DNA of 64,000 bases from Lentimicrobium saccharophilum (GTDB lineage Bacteria; Bacteroidota; Bacteroidia; Bacteroidales; Lentimicrobiaceae), in the NCBI RefSeq assembly GCF_001192835.1, contig NZ_DF968183.1, positions 248,001 through 312,000 on the forward strand. The letters are read 5' to 3'. Both the position numbers and the translations under genes were made by a program. The notes under the pieces were generated by a model. The model searched no databases. It was not told where the DNA came from and saw only the letters and a program-made list of their open reading frames with translations. This document shows, piece by piece, positions 53,216-62,305 of this stretch; the stretch's first letter is position 1; each line of letters opens with the position of its first letter.

Positions 53216-54307
53216 TTATTTCAGGCGTGCAGCAACGGGATGAAGCGGATTCAGCAGCGGCTGAAGCTGCCGGTAGGGCAGAAAGATATTGATTGCTCCG
53301 GTTTCAGGGCCTGCTATCTCATAAATATTATAATGGCAGAGGATGCCGTACGCGGTTAAGGCGAAATGCTGCGGCACAGGGATTTCATTGCTGAAGTAAC
53401 CGTAACCGGTAAGGTCGGCGGTGGGATCGATGCCTGTTTTGCTGCATACTGCGTTACGCAGAAGTGCGGCAAGGGATGCGGAGGCATCCGGCATGAAAAG
53501 ATCCGTGAATGACACCTTTTTGCCTTCCAGGGCGTCAAAAACAAGGAAGCGTCCCATCTCCAGCCCGCTGTCACCACCGGTGTAGGCATAATCACGCAGA
53601 TAAAGGCTGATAACGTTATTCCTGTTGTAAACGACCGTCAGCAGCCGTGATTTCTCCCAGTTCAGAAAACGGTAATTTTCTTCAATGTCAATTCCGGTAT
53701 TGCTGGTCTGGTATTGACTGAAGAACGCGGATTCATTGTTCTTCAGCATGGCAACCGGCTCACCGGCCGGTTCACTTCTGAAGAGTTCCCTGAAAACCAG
53801 TCCGGTTAATTGGTTGCGGAGGATGCCGTATTTGTTGCCGGGAAGACTTAAAAATGTCGATTCATAAGAGGCCAGGGGTGAACCTGGCTGAGCGGTCAGC
53901 GGCTGTATGGATGCCACGGCAATGACATCAAAAGGCCCGGACCCTTCCGGCAACTGAGGCGACATTTCGAAGGGTCTTTCCTCATCATCATGATGCCATT
54001 TTCCAAAGAGAACTTCGCTTTCGCTGAGGCTTCCGCTGATAACAATTTTATCGGAAGTTTTATCGCGCAACTCAAGCAGGCCTTCCGGCGAAATCACCCC
54101 ATGCAGAAATACAGGCGCTCCGGCAGAAAAATGATTTTGAACAGTTCCGGTAATCTTTGAACCGAAAATGACAAAATCGGCGGTAACCGCTTCCTCGTTG
54201 TCGATGTTCCCTTTCAGATGAAGGTAACGGTCCTGGGCCTTTGCGGTAATAAAGCAGGCCATCAGCAGAATGGCCGTCAGGAAATATTTCGGAAATGTGC
54301 TTTTCAT
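53216..54307 (-). CDS. Secreted protein with DUF3298/RsiV-like C-terminal domain
   Basis: A 363-residue exported protein with a signal peptide (FPKYFLTAILLMACFITAKA). The first half is a beta-rich domain (LHLKGNIDNEEAVTADFVIFGSKITGTVQN). The second half carries the PdaC/RsiV-type domain seen in DUF3298 proteins: SLYLRDYAYTGG, KVSFTDLFMPDAS, YGYFSNEIPVPQHFALTAYGILCHYNIYEIAGPETGAINIFLPYRQLQPLL. In RsiV this domain binds lysozyme; for this protein a wall-related binding role is only a guess. It lies 15 bases downstream of the YggS-type gene and is probably co-transcribed. Confidence 0.78.
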   Translation of the reverse strand: MKSTFPKYFLTAILLMACFITAKAQDRYLHLKGNIDNEEAVTADFVIFGSKITGTVQNHFSAGAPVFLHGVISPEGLLELRDKTSDKIVISGSLSESEVLFGKWHHDDEERPFEMSPQLPEGSGPFDVIAVASIQPLTAQPGSPLASYESTFLSLPGNKYGILRNQLTGLVFRELFRSEPAGEPVAMLKNNESAFFSQYQTSNTGIDIEENYRFLNWEKSRLLTVVYNRNNVISLYLRDYAYTGGDSGLEMGRFLVFDALEGKKVSFTDLFMPDASASLAALLRNAVCSKTGIDPTADLTGYGYFSNEIPVPQHFALTAYGILCHYNIYEIAGPETGAINIFLPYRQLQPLLNPLHPVAARLK

Positions 54308-54322
54308 GATGCAAGGTTGTAT

Positions 54323-54997
54323 TTAATGATAATCCCTTTCCCCGAAAAGGGCAGTGCCGATCCTGACCATATTGCTGCCTTCCTCAATGGCAATGTGGTA
54401 GTCGCCCGACATGCCCATTGACAGCGTGTCAAATTCTTCCCTTCCGGAGAAAAAAGTGCGGGAAAGGTGGTCAAAAAAGGTTTTCAGTGCGGCAAATTCA
54501 TTCCTGACCACATTGTCATCGTCTGTAAATGTCGCCATGCCCATCAGGCCCCTGATTCTGACGTTTTTCATCGCCGGGAACTCATCATTGTTCAGGATTG
54601 CCTTCACCTCCTCTTCGTCCAGTCCGAACTTGCTCTCTTCTTTAGCGATAAATACCTGAAGCAGGCAATCGATAACCCTGCCGGCCTTTTCGCCCTGGCG
54701 GTTGATTTCTGCCAGCAGTTTTAGCGAATCTACGCTGTGGATCAGGTGCACAAACGGCGCGATATATTTGACTTTGTTGGTTTGCAGGTGTCCGATCTGG
54801 TGCCAGCGGACATCGCCGGGCAGCAAAGGCTGTTTTTCGGTCATTTCCTGCACCCTGTTTTCGCCGAAATCGCGCAGACCCATCCTGTAGGCCTCTTCAA
54901 GAAGTTCAACAGGCCGGGTTTTGGTCACGGCAACCAGGGTTACGTGAGGCGGGAGCTCCTGAAGGATGTAATTGATATGCTCCGACAACATTTCCAT
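54323..54997 (-). CDS. YggS-family pyridoxal phosphate homeostasis protein
   Basis: A 224-residue PLP-binding protein. I use the ATG giving MEMLSEHINYILQELP; a longer frame adds 34 unlikely residues. The PLP lysine is Lys26 in LVAVTKTRPVE. GLRDFGENRVQEMTEKQ, WHQIGHLQTNKVKYI, IHSVDSLKLLAEI, KFGLDEEEVKAIL, RIRGLMGMAT and FDTLSMGMSGDYHIAIEEGSNMVRIGTALFG complete the signature. It has only the N-terminal barrel of alanine racemase and is thought to control free PLP. Confidence 0.95.
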   Translation of the reverse strand: MEMLSEHINYILQELPPHVTLVAVTKTRPVELLEEAYRMGLRDFGENRVQEMTEKQPLLPGDVRWHQIGHLQTNKVKYIAPFVHLIHSVDSLKLLAEINRQGEKAGRVIDCLLQVFIAKEESKFGLDEEEVKAILNNDEFPAMKNVRIRGLMGMATFTDDDNVVRNEFAALKTFFDHLSRTFFSGREEFDTLSMGMSGDYHIAIEEGSNMVRIGTALFGERDYH

Positions 54998-55171
54998 TAT
55001 ACCAGTGATTGTTTCTGCAAATGTAGACAAAAAAGCGGGTTGCATCCGGAAGGAGCCATGAAGGGCCGGGAAATATAGCCTGTGAAAAGTATTGTGCAAA
55101 AATTCAGGAACTTACTCAGCCGGCAGAAATGCAGATCGCTGTGTTTATTATCTTTGCTTAAAAATCGTACA

Positions 55172-56023
55172 ATGCGACAGTTTATCAGATATATCCCGTT
55201 TTTCTTCCTGCTGTTCATGGCTTTTGTCCTGCTGTCCTGTTCCGGCAAGGATAAAAATGATGAGCCGTTACCGGATAATTCAGGCCCTTCTTTTGAGGCA
55301 TTGGAAATTTTTCTGGCAAACCGTGCAGCCTACCTTGTTTTTTCGGAGCCGGTATATCAGGGCGGTACCATCCGCCAGCCATTGACCGCCGAAAGTTTCA
55401 GCATTGTGTTGCAGGGAGGTACTGCGGTGCTCGACAGCGTGAAAGTCACTTCTGCAACGGGTGATTCGGTGGTAATTATTAATCTTCATATCCACGGGCT
55501 GGTGAGCGGGGAAGAGACCCTTACCATCCGGCCGGCAGGCGCTGAAGCCATCGTCAATGCCCGCGCTGTGCCCATGGATTCAGCAGCCGTTATTGCTGCA
55601 ACCCTGCAAGATCCGGGAATCATTGGCAGCTGGATATCCACCGGCGAAAACCTCTCGGTACTTTTCGGGCAGTTCGGGTTTGATTCTGTTAAAATAGTCT
55701 ATGGCCATGACGGGAAATACACATATACATCGGTAACTACCGGCGGCATGAAAAATGTGCTTACCGGAACCTATGTACAGGAAAAAGTTCCGGGCAATGC
55801 CATCCGGAAAATCCGGATGAACCAGCTGAGTCCGGTTACCGCCACCATTGAGGGGATTTTTCAACTTGAAAACGGTGAACCCGTCAGGATGATCTACGAA
55901 ACCGCCCAGACCGAACCTGCCGTTGCCGGACTCACGCCCCCTACGCCAGAGGCGGGCTTTGGCAGCACCGGGCTGACAGGCAGTGACAATACGCAGGTGT
56001 ATGTCCGGGTGTTGCCGGAATAA
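55172..56023 (+). CDS. Hypothetical lipoprotein
   Basis: A 283-residue lipoprotein: MRQFIRYIPFFFLLFMAFVLLSCSGKDKND has a lipobox with Cys23 and a charged tail after it. The mature part has beta-strands such as EIFLANRAAYLVFSEPVYQG, LTAESFSIVLQGGTAVLDSVKVTSATGDSVVI (a Big/Ig-like strand set). The end VAGLTPPTPEAGFGSTGLTGSDNTQVYVRVLPE is Gly/Thr-rich. TATCTTTG (55149-55156) is a -7-like box with a short leader. Start by GTG at 55082 would place 30 basic residues before the signal and is rejected. No function is suggested by known motifs. Confidence 0.75.
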   Translation: MRQFIRYIPFFFLLFMAFVLLSCSGKDKNDEPLPDNSGPSFEALEIFLANRAAYLVFSEPVYQGGTIRQPLTAESFSIVLQGGTAVLDSVKVTSATGDSVVIINLHIHGLVSGEETLTIRPAGAEAIVNARAVPMDSAAVIAATLQDPGIIGSWISTGENLSVLFGQFGFDSVKIVYGHDGKYTYTSVTTGGMKNVLTGTYVQEKVPGNAIRKIRMNQLSPVTATIEGIFQLENGEPVRMIYETAQTEPAVAGLTPPTPEAGFGSTGLTGSDNTQVYVRVLPE

Positions 56024-56055
56024 AGGAAGTAACCTGTCTGACTGAGGAGAACGCT

Positions 56056-57486
56056 ATGTCGGTACGTCTGAAAGATTTTACACAATTTGCCAATGCGCTG
56101 CTGCCGCACGAAGTTGCGTACCTTAAATCGGTGAACCATTTCAAGGATCAGGAGAATATTGATATTCTGGACCTGATTTATCACAATACCCACAACCCCG
56201 AACATACCTTTCCCTACAAAACATCCATCGATAAACGCAAGTACTCAAACCTGAAGATCTGGATCAATTCCAGGCTGAAGGCCCTGGATGTGGATGCCTA
56301 CTACGAATGGCTGATGGAGATTGACCGTAAGATCATGACCGATACCATACTGCCACGCGAAGAGGATGTGCTGATCCGCCTGATCCGGGGTTTCAGAAAT
56401 CCGCCTTTTTACTTTGTCCGTTTTTACGAAATCATACGGAATTACCGGTTTTACCTGCTGATCCGGTTCCGTCACCATTATAACCGTATTGTTGACCGTT
56501 TCCTGGTTGATTATCAGGGCCTGTATGATGAATGCTTCGCGGTAAACAGGCAGTTGCACGAAGCTACCATTGACATTGTGAATCAGTATGCCCGCAACGA
56601 TACGGATTCACGGAAATGGGAAGCCTGGCTGACAGGGATTTTTTATAATGTCAACCTCGACGGATTGAACCGATACCTGGCCATTGTCAGGCTGACACTG
56701 ATCTATTTTAACTACCGGGAATACGACAAGCTTGACCGCATTTACGATGATCTGGATGGTATGCTGCGAAACGGGGAGTTTTATGCGCGCCGGATTCTGC
56801 AGAATTATTATGCCAACAGGGTTATGCTGCATTCAAGGCGAAACGAGCCTGAAAAAGCGATAGAATACGGATTTCTTTCCATCCGTCAGCATTCGGGCGA
56901 TTACCTGCACTACGTGAACAACCTTTGTGCAGTATTACTCCGGCAAAACCACAATTCCCGGGCGCTGAAGCTGATGCAGGATTCGTTTCCCGAATTGAAA
57001 AATACCAGAAGTCATCACAACCGTGTCGGATTCGCTTCATTCTATATACGGGCGCTGAATGAAAACAAACGTGCCCGTGAGGCCGAAAGCTATGCCGAAA
57101 CCTTTCTGAACGGTTACAAAGAGCAGATATTTGAATTCCGCTGGCACACGTTTTTCTCTGCTTACTTTCAATCGCTTATTATGCTTGAAAAATACGGCAG
57201 GCTGCTGCATATTGCCCGGCGTTACCGTCTGATGGACCATGAGTTGGAGTACCGGCAGCGGGCGGTATATATACCCACCATCAGCTGGTATCATTTCGTT
57301 GCCGCCTACAAGGAGTGCCAGATCAACGGGGAGGAGTTGCGCACCCGGATTCATGAGCCGGCTGTTCCATTGCTTCACGATGCCCATAAAACCCGGCTGA
57401 TGTTATTGCTGGGCCGTGAGTTGCACCACCATATCCCGGAATTATTCCAGCCCGACGGGAGTTTTAACAAAGCGGAGAGTTCCTGA
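56056..57486 (+). CDS. Unrecognised 476-residue helical protein
   Basis: I do not recognise this protein. It has no signal peptide or membrane segment. It is helix-rich and unusually full of Tyr, Arg, His and Asn (NYREYDKLDRIYDDLDGMLRN, YARRILQNYYANRVMLHSRRNEPEKAIEYGFLSIR). The second half has TPR-like helix pairs (EKAIEYGFLSIRQHSGDYLHYVNNLCAVLLRQNHNSRALKLM...). It follows the lipoprotein gene after 32 bases and may be co-transcribed. A role as a protein-binding scaffold is a guess. Confidence 0.72.
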   Translation: MSVRLKDFTQFANALLPHEVAYLKSVNHFKDQENIDILDLIYHNTHNPEHTFPYKTSIDKRKYSNLKIWINSRLKALDVDAYYEWLMEIDRKIMTDTILPREEDVLIRLIRGFRNPPFYFVRFYEIIRNYRFYLLIRFRHHYNRIVDRFLVDYQGLYDECFAVNRQLHEATIDIVNQYARNDTDSRKWEAWLTGIFYNVNLDGLNRYLAIVRLTLIYFNYREYDKLDRIYDDLDGMLRNGEFYARRILQNYYANRVMLHSRRNEPEKAIEYGFLSIRQHSGDYLHYVNNLCAVLLRQNHNSRALKLMQDSFPELKNTRSHHNRVGFASFYIRALNENKRAREAESYAETFLNGYKEQIFEFRWHTFFSAYFQSLIMLEKYGRLLHIARRYRLMDHELEYRQRAVYIPTISWYHFVAAYKECQINGEELRTRIHEPAVPLLHDAHKTRLMLLLGRELHHHIPELFQPDGSFNKAESS

Positions 57487-57582
57487 TACTGTCATTCAGG
57501 CAATAGATTCCATGGTTTCTTTACCGATTCCCTGCTTTATTTGTGTTATGGAAGTCAGGCTATAGGATTTATTTAATATAAC

Positions 57583-57602
57583 AGCTGATATACAATAATA
57601 TA
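57583..57602 (+). repeat. 20-bp sequence shared with the region upstream of the ROK gene
   Basis: agctgatatacaataatata, identical to the minus strand of 19750-19769, followed here by gctatatatt. It is 122 bases upstream of the thiolase start. At the other site the distance to the start codon is 120 bases on the other strand, so both copies have the same orientation relative to the gene. Confidence 0.5.
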
Positions 57603-57724
57603 GCTATATATTAACTGGTAAAAGTGCCAAAAGTCAGCCCCATCGAATTGAGGATCCGGTTTTGTTGCCGGAGATAATGGTGATTACTTCGCTGTAGAAA
57701 TAGAGAAACCAAAGCGCAGTTATT

Positions 57725-58903
57725 ATGAGAGAAGTTGTGATTGCCTCGGCTGCCCGCACCCCCATAGGGTCATTCGGCGGCACGCTTTCCGGTCTGAACG
57801 CCGTTGAACTGGGTACCATCGCCGCCAGGGAGGCCATCGTCAGGGCGGGAATTGATCCTGCATTGATTGACGATGTGATTGTTGGTAATATATTGTCTGC
57901 CGGGCTTGGGCAGAATGTGGCGCGCCAGATTTCCGTTTATGCCGGTGTCCCTGAAACGGTTACCGCGATGACCATCAACAAGCTGTGTGGTTCAGGCCTG
58001 AGGGCGGTAAGCATGGCGGCCCAGTTTATCATGCTTGGCGATGCAGACATCATACTTGCCGGCGGAACGGAAAGCATGAGCAATGCACCATACCTGCTTC
58101 CCAAGGGGCGTTTCGGCTACCGCATGGGCGATGGGAAAATCATTGACTCCATGATCCACGACGGGCTCACAGAGACCTTTAACAACTATCATATGGGCGT
58201 AACCGCCGAGAATATAGCCAAACGCTGGAATATCAGCAGGGAGGAGCAGGATGAGTTCGCGCTCGGAAGCCAGCTGAAAGCGGAAGCCGCACAGAAATCC
58301 GGAAAGTTTACGGATGAGATTGTAAAGGTATCGATACCCCAGCGCAAAGGCGAGCCTGTGGTTGTGGATACCGATGAATATCCCAGGCATGGCACAACCC
58401 TGGAGAAACTTGCCAAGCTGCCTCCTGCTTTTGATAAGGCCGGCACCGTGACCGCGGGAAATGCATCAGGCATCAACGACGGGGCGGCAATGCTGGTGGT
58501 GATGTCGAAGCAGAAAGCCGATGAACTGGGCGTTAAACCACTGGTTACCATCCGGTCGTATGCCTCGGTAGCCCTTGACCCCACCATTATGGGATACGGA
58601 CCTGTGCCCGCTTCAAGGAAGGCGCTTGAGAGGGCCGGCTTCACCGTTGATCAGCTTGATCTGGTGGAAGCCAATGAAGCATTCGCTTCCCAGTCGATTG
58701 CGGTAGTCCGCGACCTGGGCCTCAATCCCGAAAAAGTAAATGTAAATGGCGGCGCCATCGCGTTGGGTCATCCCATTGGCGCTTCCGGCGCAAGGATACT
58801 TACCACCCTGATTTACGAAATGAAGCGCCGGAACGCCCTTACGGGACTGGCAACCCTCTGTATCGGAGGCGGGATGGGAACTTCAATAATCGTACAGCAA
58901 TAA
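57725..58903 (+). CDS. Acetyl-CoA acetyltransferase (thiolase)
   Basis: A 392-residue thiolase. The nucleophile Cys88 is in [13 protein letters not shown], and near the end are [16 protein letters not shown] (His) and the second Cys in [10 protein letters not shown]. The start [21 protein letters not shown] is typical of biosynthetic thiolases that join two acetyl-CoA, or of degradative types that split 3-ketoacyl-CoA. Heading a run with a reductase, a KAS III-like gene, a symporter and an acyl-CoA ligase, it could work in either direction. The next gene is 36 bases away. Confidence 0.95.
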   Translation: MREVVIASAARTPIGSFGGTLSGLNAVELGTIAAREAIVRAGIDPALIDDVIVGNILSAGLGQNVARQISVYAGVPETVTAMTINKLCGSGLRAVSMAAQFIMLGDADIILAGGTESMSNAPYLLPKGRFGYRMGDGKIIDSMIHDGLTETFNNYHMGVTAENIAKRWNISREEQDEFALGSQLKAEAAQKSGKFTDEIVKVSIPQRKGEPVVVDTDEYPRHGTTLEKLAKLPPAFDKAGTVTAGNASGINDGAAMLVVMSKQKADELGVKPLVTIRSYASVALDPTIMGYGPVPASRKALERAGFTVDQLDLVEANEAFASQSIAVVRDLGLNPEKVNVNGGAIALGHPIGASGARILTTLIYEMKRRNALTGLATLCIGGGMGTSIIVQQ

Positions 58904-58939
58904 AAAAAGTCAGGATAAAAAAACCTATAGAACAAACCA

Positions 58940-59683
58940 ATGAAAAGACTCGAAAATAAAGTAGCCATCATTACCGGAGGCGCCGACGGAATAGGCAAAG
59001 CCACCGCCATCCGCTTTGCTGCGGAAGGGGCTGTGGCCGTTATATGGGACCTTAACGCTGAAAAAGGTATGCTGCTGGCGGAGGAAATCAGACAAACGGG
59101 CGGACAGGCTGAGTTTTTCAAAGTAAACACTTCCGATTACGGGCAGATTGAGAAAGCGGCAGCCGGCGTGGCCGGGAAATACGGTAAAATAGATATCCTC
59201 ATCAATAATGCCGGGATCACCCGCGATGCATCCATGAAAAAGATGAGCGTGGAACAATGGCAACAGGTAATAGATGTTAACCTCAGCGGCGTGTTCTATT
59301 GCACCAAAGCCGTTTCCCCTTACATGGTCGACAAAGGTTACGGACGTATTCTGACTACCTCCTCGGTAGTGGCGCTCTATGGCAATTTCGGCCAGACAAA
59401 TTATGTGGCCACCAAAGCCGGCGTCATAGGGATGACAAAAACATGGGCGCGGGAGTTCGGCCGTAAAGGCATCACCGCCAATGCCGTTGCGCCCGGGTTT
59501 ATCGCTACCGAAATGGTGGCGGCCATGCCCGAAAACGTGCTGGCTTCCATGCGCGAAAAGGTTCCTTCAGGTAGGCTGGGAAAGCCCGAAGAGATTGCAT
59601 CGGCTTTCCTGTTTCTCGCCTCCGATGAGGCTGCCTATATCAACGGGGCCGTATTGAGTGTCGACGGGGGAATAACCATTTAA
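58940..59683 (+). CDS. 3-oxoacyl-[ACP/CoA] reductase (SDR family)
   Basis: A 247-residue short-chain dehydrogenase. TGGADGIGK (12-20) is the cofactor loop, NNAG (89-92) is present, and the catalytic set is Ser141/142, Tyr155 and Lys159 in TTSSVVALYGNFGQTNYVATK. The ending AAYINGAVLSVDGGITI is typical of FabG/PhaB. It probably reduces 3-ketoacyl-CoA or ACP to the hydroxy form with NAD(P)H. Asp37 (WDLNAEK) at the end of the second strand suggests a preference for NADH. It is followed after 11 bases by the KAS III-like gene. Confidence 0.92.
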   Translation: MKRLENKVAIITGGADGIGKATAIRFAAEGAVAVIWDLNAEKGMLLAEEIRQTGGQAEFFKVNTSDYGQIEKAAAGVAGKYGKIDILINNAGITRDASMKKMSVEQWQQVIDVNLSGVFYCTKAVSPYMVDKGYGRILTTSSVVALYGNFGQTNYVATKAGVIGMTKTWAREFGRKGITANAVAPGFIATEMVAAMPENVLASMREKVPSGRLGKPEEIASAFLFLASDEAAYINGAVLSVDGGITI

Positions 59684-59694
59684 CACGACTTGCA

Positions 59695-60684
59695 ATGCGA
59701 AACGCAGTGATCCATTCCACCGGCGCTTACGTCCCCGAAAGGGTGGTGCCAAACAGCTATTTTGATGAGCTGCTGGGCGAAAATGTCAGCGACTGGCTGG
59801 TCGAGAATGTACATATTCACGAACGCCGCTGGGCTGCCGAAAATCAGTCAACCGCCGATTTGTGCATACCTGCCGCCCGGCAGGCCTTGGAAAGGGGAGG
59901 GGTGAAACCCGAAGAGATCGGCCTGCTGGTGATCTCTACCGATACGCCGGAGTTTATTTCGCCCTCTACGGCCTCTAAAGTCCAGTACGAACTGGGATTG
60001 GTGAATGCCGGTACCTTTGACATCAATACGGCTTGTGCCGGATTTGTGACCGCCCTTGATATCGGCGCCAAATACATCAGGGCCGATGAACAATACCGGT
60101 ATGTGATGGTCATTGGCGCCTATGCCATGAGCAAATATCTCAATCTTAAAGACAAAAAAACTGTCACCCTCTTTGCTGACGGTGCCGGGGTGGTGATCCT
60201 GAAAGCAGAAGAGGATGCAAAACGCGGTTTCCTGGCCAGCGAATTGCTTACCCAGGGCCAGTATTACGGATATATGGGCATTTATGCCGGCGGCACTTTT
60301 CAGCCGGTGAACAGCCAGGTAATTGAAAAAGAGGATCATCTGCTGAAGTTTGTTCAGAAATTTCCCAAAGAACTGAATCCGGAGATGTGGAGCAGGATGG
60401 CCACCGACCTTACCCGCAGGATAGGGGAAACCCCCGGTTCGGTGGATCATTATTTCCTCACGCAGATCAACATCAACAGCATCTGGGAAACCATGGACCG
60501 GCTCGGCGTGGAGCGTGAAAAAGCCCATACCATCATGCAGTATTACGGTTATACAGGATCTGCCTGCATCCCCCTTGCCTTTGACGATGCTGTAACCAAA
60601 GGGAAGGTGAAGCGGGGGGATTTGCTGGTATTTATCGGTTCGGGAGGCGGACTGGCTTTCGCTTCTGCAGCCTTCAGGTACTAA
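59695..60684 (+). CDS. KAS III (FabH)-like protein without the usual His and Asn
   Basis: A 329-residue thiolase-fold protein. Cys114 in DINTACAGFVTALDIG is the acyl-accepting residue, LFADGAGVVIL and LLVFIGSGGGLAFASAAFRY are family-typical. The KAS III triad is Cys-His-Asn; where the family has PHQAN, this protein reads LTQIN (Thr256 for His), and where it has GNT it reads GYT (Tyr286 for Asn). It may therefore be an acyltransferase or a C-C ligase of another kind, or need a partner. It lies between the reductase and the symporter genes. Confidence 0.88.
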   Translation: MRNAVIHSTGAYVPERVVPNSYFDELLGENVSDWLVENVHIHERRWAAENQSTADLCIPAARQALERGGVKPEEIGLLVISTDTPEFISPSTASKVQYELGLVNAGTFDINTACAGFVTALDIGAKYIRADEQYRYVMVIGAYAMSKYLNLKDKKTVTLFADGAGVVILKAEEDAKRGFLASELLTQGQYYGYMGIYAGGTFQPVNSQVIEKEDHLLKFVQKFPKELNPEMWSRMATDLTRRIGETPGSVDHYFLTQININSIWETMDRLGVEREKAHTIMQYYGYTGSACIPLAFDDAVTKGKVKRGDLLVFIGSGGGLAFASAAFRY

Positions 60685-60748
60685 ACAGACCTCATCAGAA
60701 ATCTCTATGTAATGAAATTGCAGCATTAACAACCAATACGGATATCAA

Positions 60749-62305
60749 TTGGCAACATCAGCACAGGTTACGGGCGCATGGATTCTGGTAATCCTCTATA
60801 TGGGGGTCATCCTCTTTTTCGTGATCCGCGGGGCGCTTAAGATCAAAAGCATATCTGATTACGCGGTAGGAAATATCATGTTTTCTCCTGCTGCCGTGGC
60901 CCTTTCGCTGGCTGCCAGCATGACAAGTGCCGCAACTTTTGTGATCAACCCCGGATTTATCGCCAACTTCGGAATCAGCGGGGTCATCTCCTACGGCATT
61001 CTCCTGCCCCTGGCTTCCATGCTGTCGCTGGCCGTGCTCACCAAAAGTTTCAGAAAGTACGGACAGTCGGTGAAAGCCCTTACCCTCGCCCAATGGATAG
61101 GCGACAGGTACAAAAGCAGAAATTATGCATTGTTTATGGGGTTTCTGGCCCTGCTGCTGCTTACTTTTATCGTCCTTATTGCCGTGGCAATCACCCAGGT
61201 GCTGTCGAAGGCCCTGAATGCCGACCCGGTAATCGTACTCGTTTGCATAACCGTATTTATCTTTGGGTATATGATGTTCGGCGGAGCCAACAGCATGGTT
61301 TACACCAACACCATACAGGCGGTCATCATGCTGGTAGTGGCTGTAATTCTGCTTACTTCGGGTTATGAACACTTCAGCCGGGGAATCGGTCAAATGATGC
61401 AGAAACTTGCGGCCATCGATCCGGTGCTTGTCAGTCCGGTAAATCCGGGAAGCCCTTTGTTCCGTGACTTCTTCGAGATTGTTTTTGCCCAGGTTGTGGT
61501 TGGTATCGCCATTGTGGTCCAGCCGCACATCATCACCAAATCGCTGCTGCTGAAACGCGAAAGCGATGTCAATAAATTCCTTGTGATTGCCATTGCGGCC
61601 GAACTGTTGTTCTTTTTTGTTGTCGTTACAGGACTTTATGCAAGGCTTTCATTTCCCGATCTCACCATCGGCGGGCTTCCCCTGAAAAACGACGGCATTA
61701 TCCCCGCTTATGTCATGCATGTATTTTCGAACGGGACGGTGGCGGTAGTGATAGGCCTGGTAGTTGTACTGGGGCTGCTGTCGGCCGGAATTTCCACCCT
61801 CGAAGGACTGATTCAATCCGTGTCAACCACCATCACTTCAGATATCATCAAACCACTGGCGGGAAGCCGTCTGAGATCGGACAAATCGCTGATCTCACTG
61901 AATAAAATTGTGATTGCACTCATGGCTGTTGTTACAATATGGTTGTCATACAGCCAGATTACCGCACCTAAACTGAGTGTGGGCATTTTTGCCCAGAACG
62001 GGGTATATGCCTATTTCGCTTCCGCTTTTGTTCCTGTGATTTTCGGCATTTACCACAAAAAGATGAAAGCCTCGGTCGCCTTTGCCGGCTCACTGATCGC
62101 CTTTGGCGTGCATTTTGCAGTCTATTACTTCATGCCATTTTTAGTGACATCCTATGGGATGACTTTCGGCTTTTTTACAAAATATCTCGAAGGGCCGGTC
62201 CGGAATCCGGCCATTGCCTGCGCGTCCGCTGTGGTAATTTCAACCCTGGCTGTACTGATTATGTTGTTGTCCGATAAAAAATCCGCAAACACCACGAAGG
62301 CATGA
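60749..62305 (+). CDS. Sodium:solute symporter (SSS family)
   Basis: A 518-residue inner-membrane transporter with about 13 hydrophobic segments. Start TTG; no in-frame ATG is present nearby upstream. IKSISDYAVGNIMFSPAAVALSLAASMTSAATFVINPGF and FGGANSMVYTNTIQAVIMLVVAVIL are SSS blocks. Its place ahead of an acyl-CoA ligase gene, with a 4-base overlap, points to a carboxylate as the substrate. It resembles the ActP/pantothenate side of the family more than sugar symporters, a by-eye impression only. Confidence 0.9.
   Translation: MATSAQVTGAWILVILYMGVILFFVIRGALKIKSISDYAVGNIMFSPAAVALSLAASMTSAATFVINPGFIANFGISGVISYGILLPLASMLSLAVLTKSFRKYGQSVKALTLAQWIGDRYKSRNYALFMGFLALLLLTFIVLIAVAITQVLSKALNADPVIVLVCITVFIFGYMMFGGANSMVYTNTIQAVIMLVVAVILLTSGYEHFSRGIGQMMQKLAAIDPVLVSPVNPGSPLFRDFFEIVFAQVVVGIAIVVQPHIITKSLLLKRESDVNKFLVIAIAAELLFFFVVVTGLYARLSFPDLTIGGLPLKNDGIIPAYVMHVFSNGTVAVVIGLVVVLGLLSAGISTLEGLIQSVSTTITSDIIKPLAGSRLRSDKSLISLNKIVIALMAVVTIWLSYSQITAPKLSVGIFAQNGVYAYFASAFVPVIFGIYHKKMKASVAFAGSLIAFGVHFAVYYFMPFLVTSYGMTFGFFTKYLEGPVRNPAIACASAVVISTLAVLIMLLSDKKSANTTKA

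Noticed and set aside
55082-55171. GTG-started extension of the lipoprotein at 55172
   Set aside because: It would put 30 residues before a complete lipoprotein signal and overlaps the candidate -7 box.
60758-61528. 256-codon minus-strand frame inside the symporter gene
   Set aside because: Very His/Lys/Asp-rich, the usual antisense image of a membrane protein; no domain.
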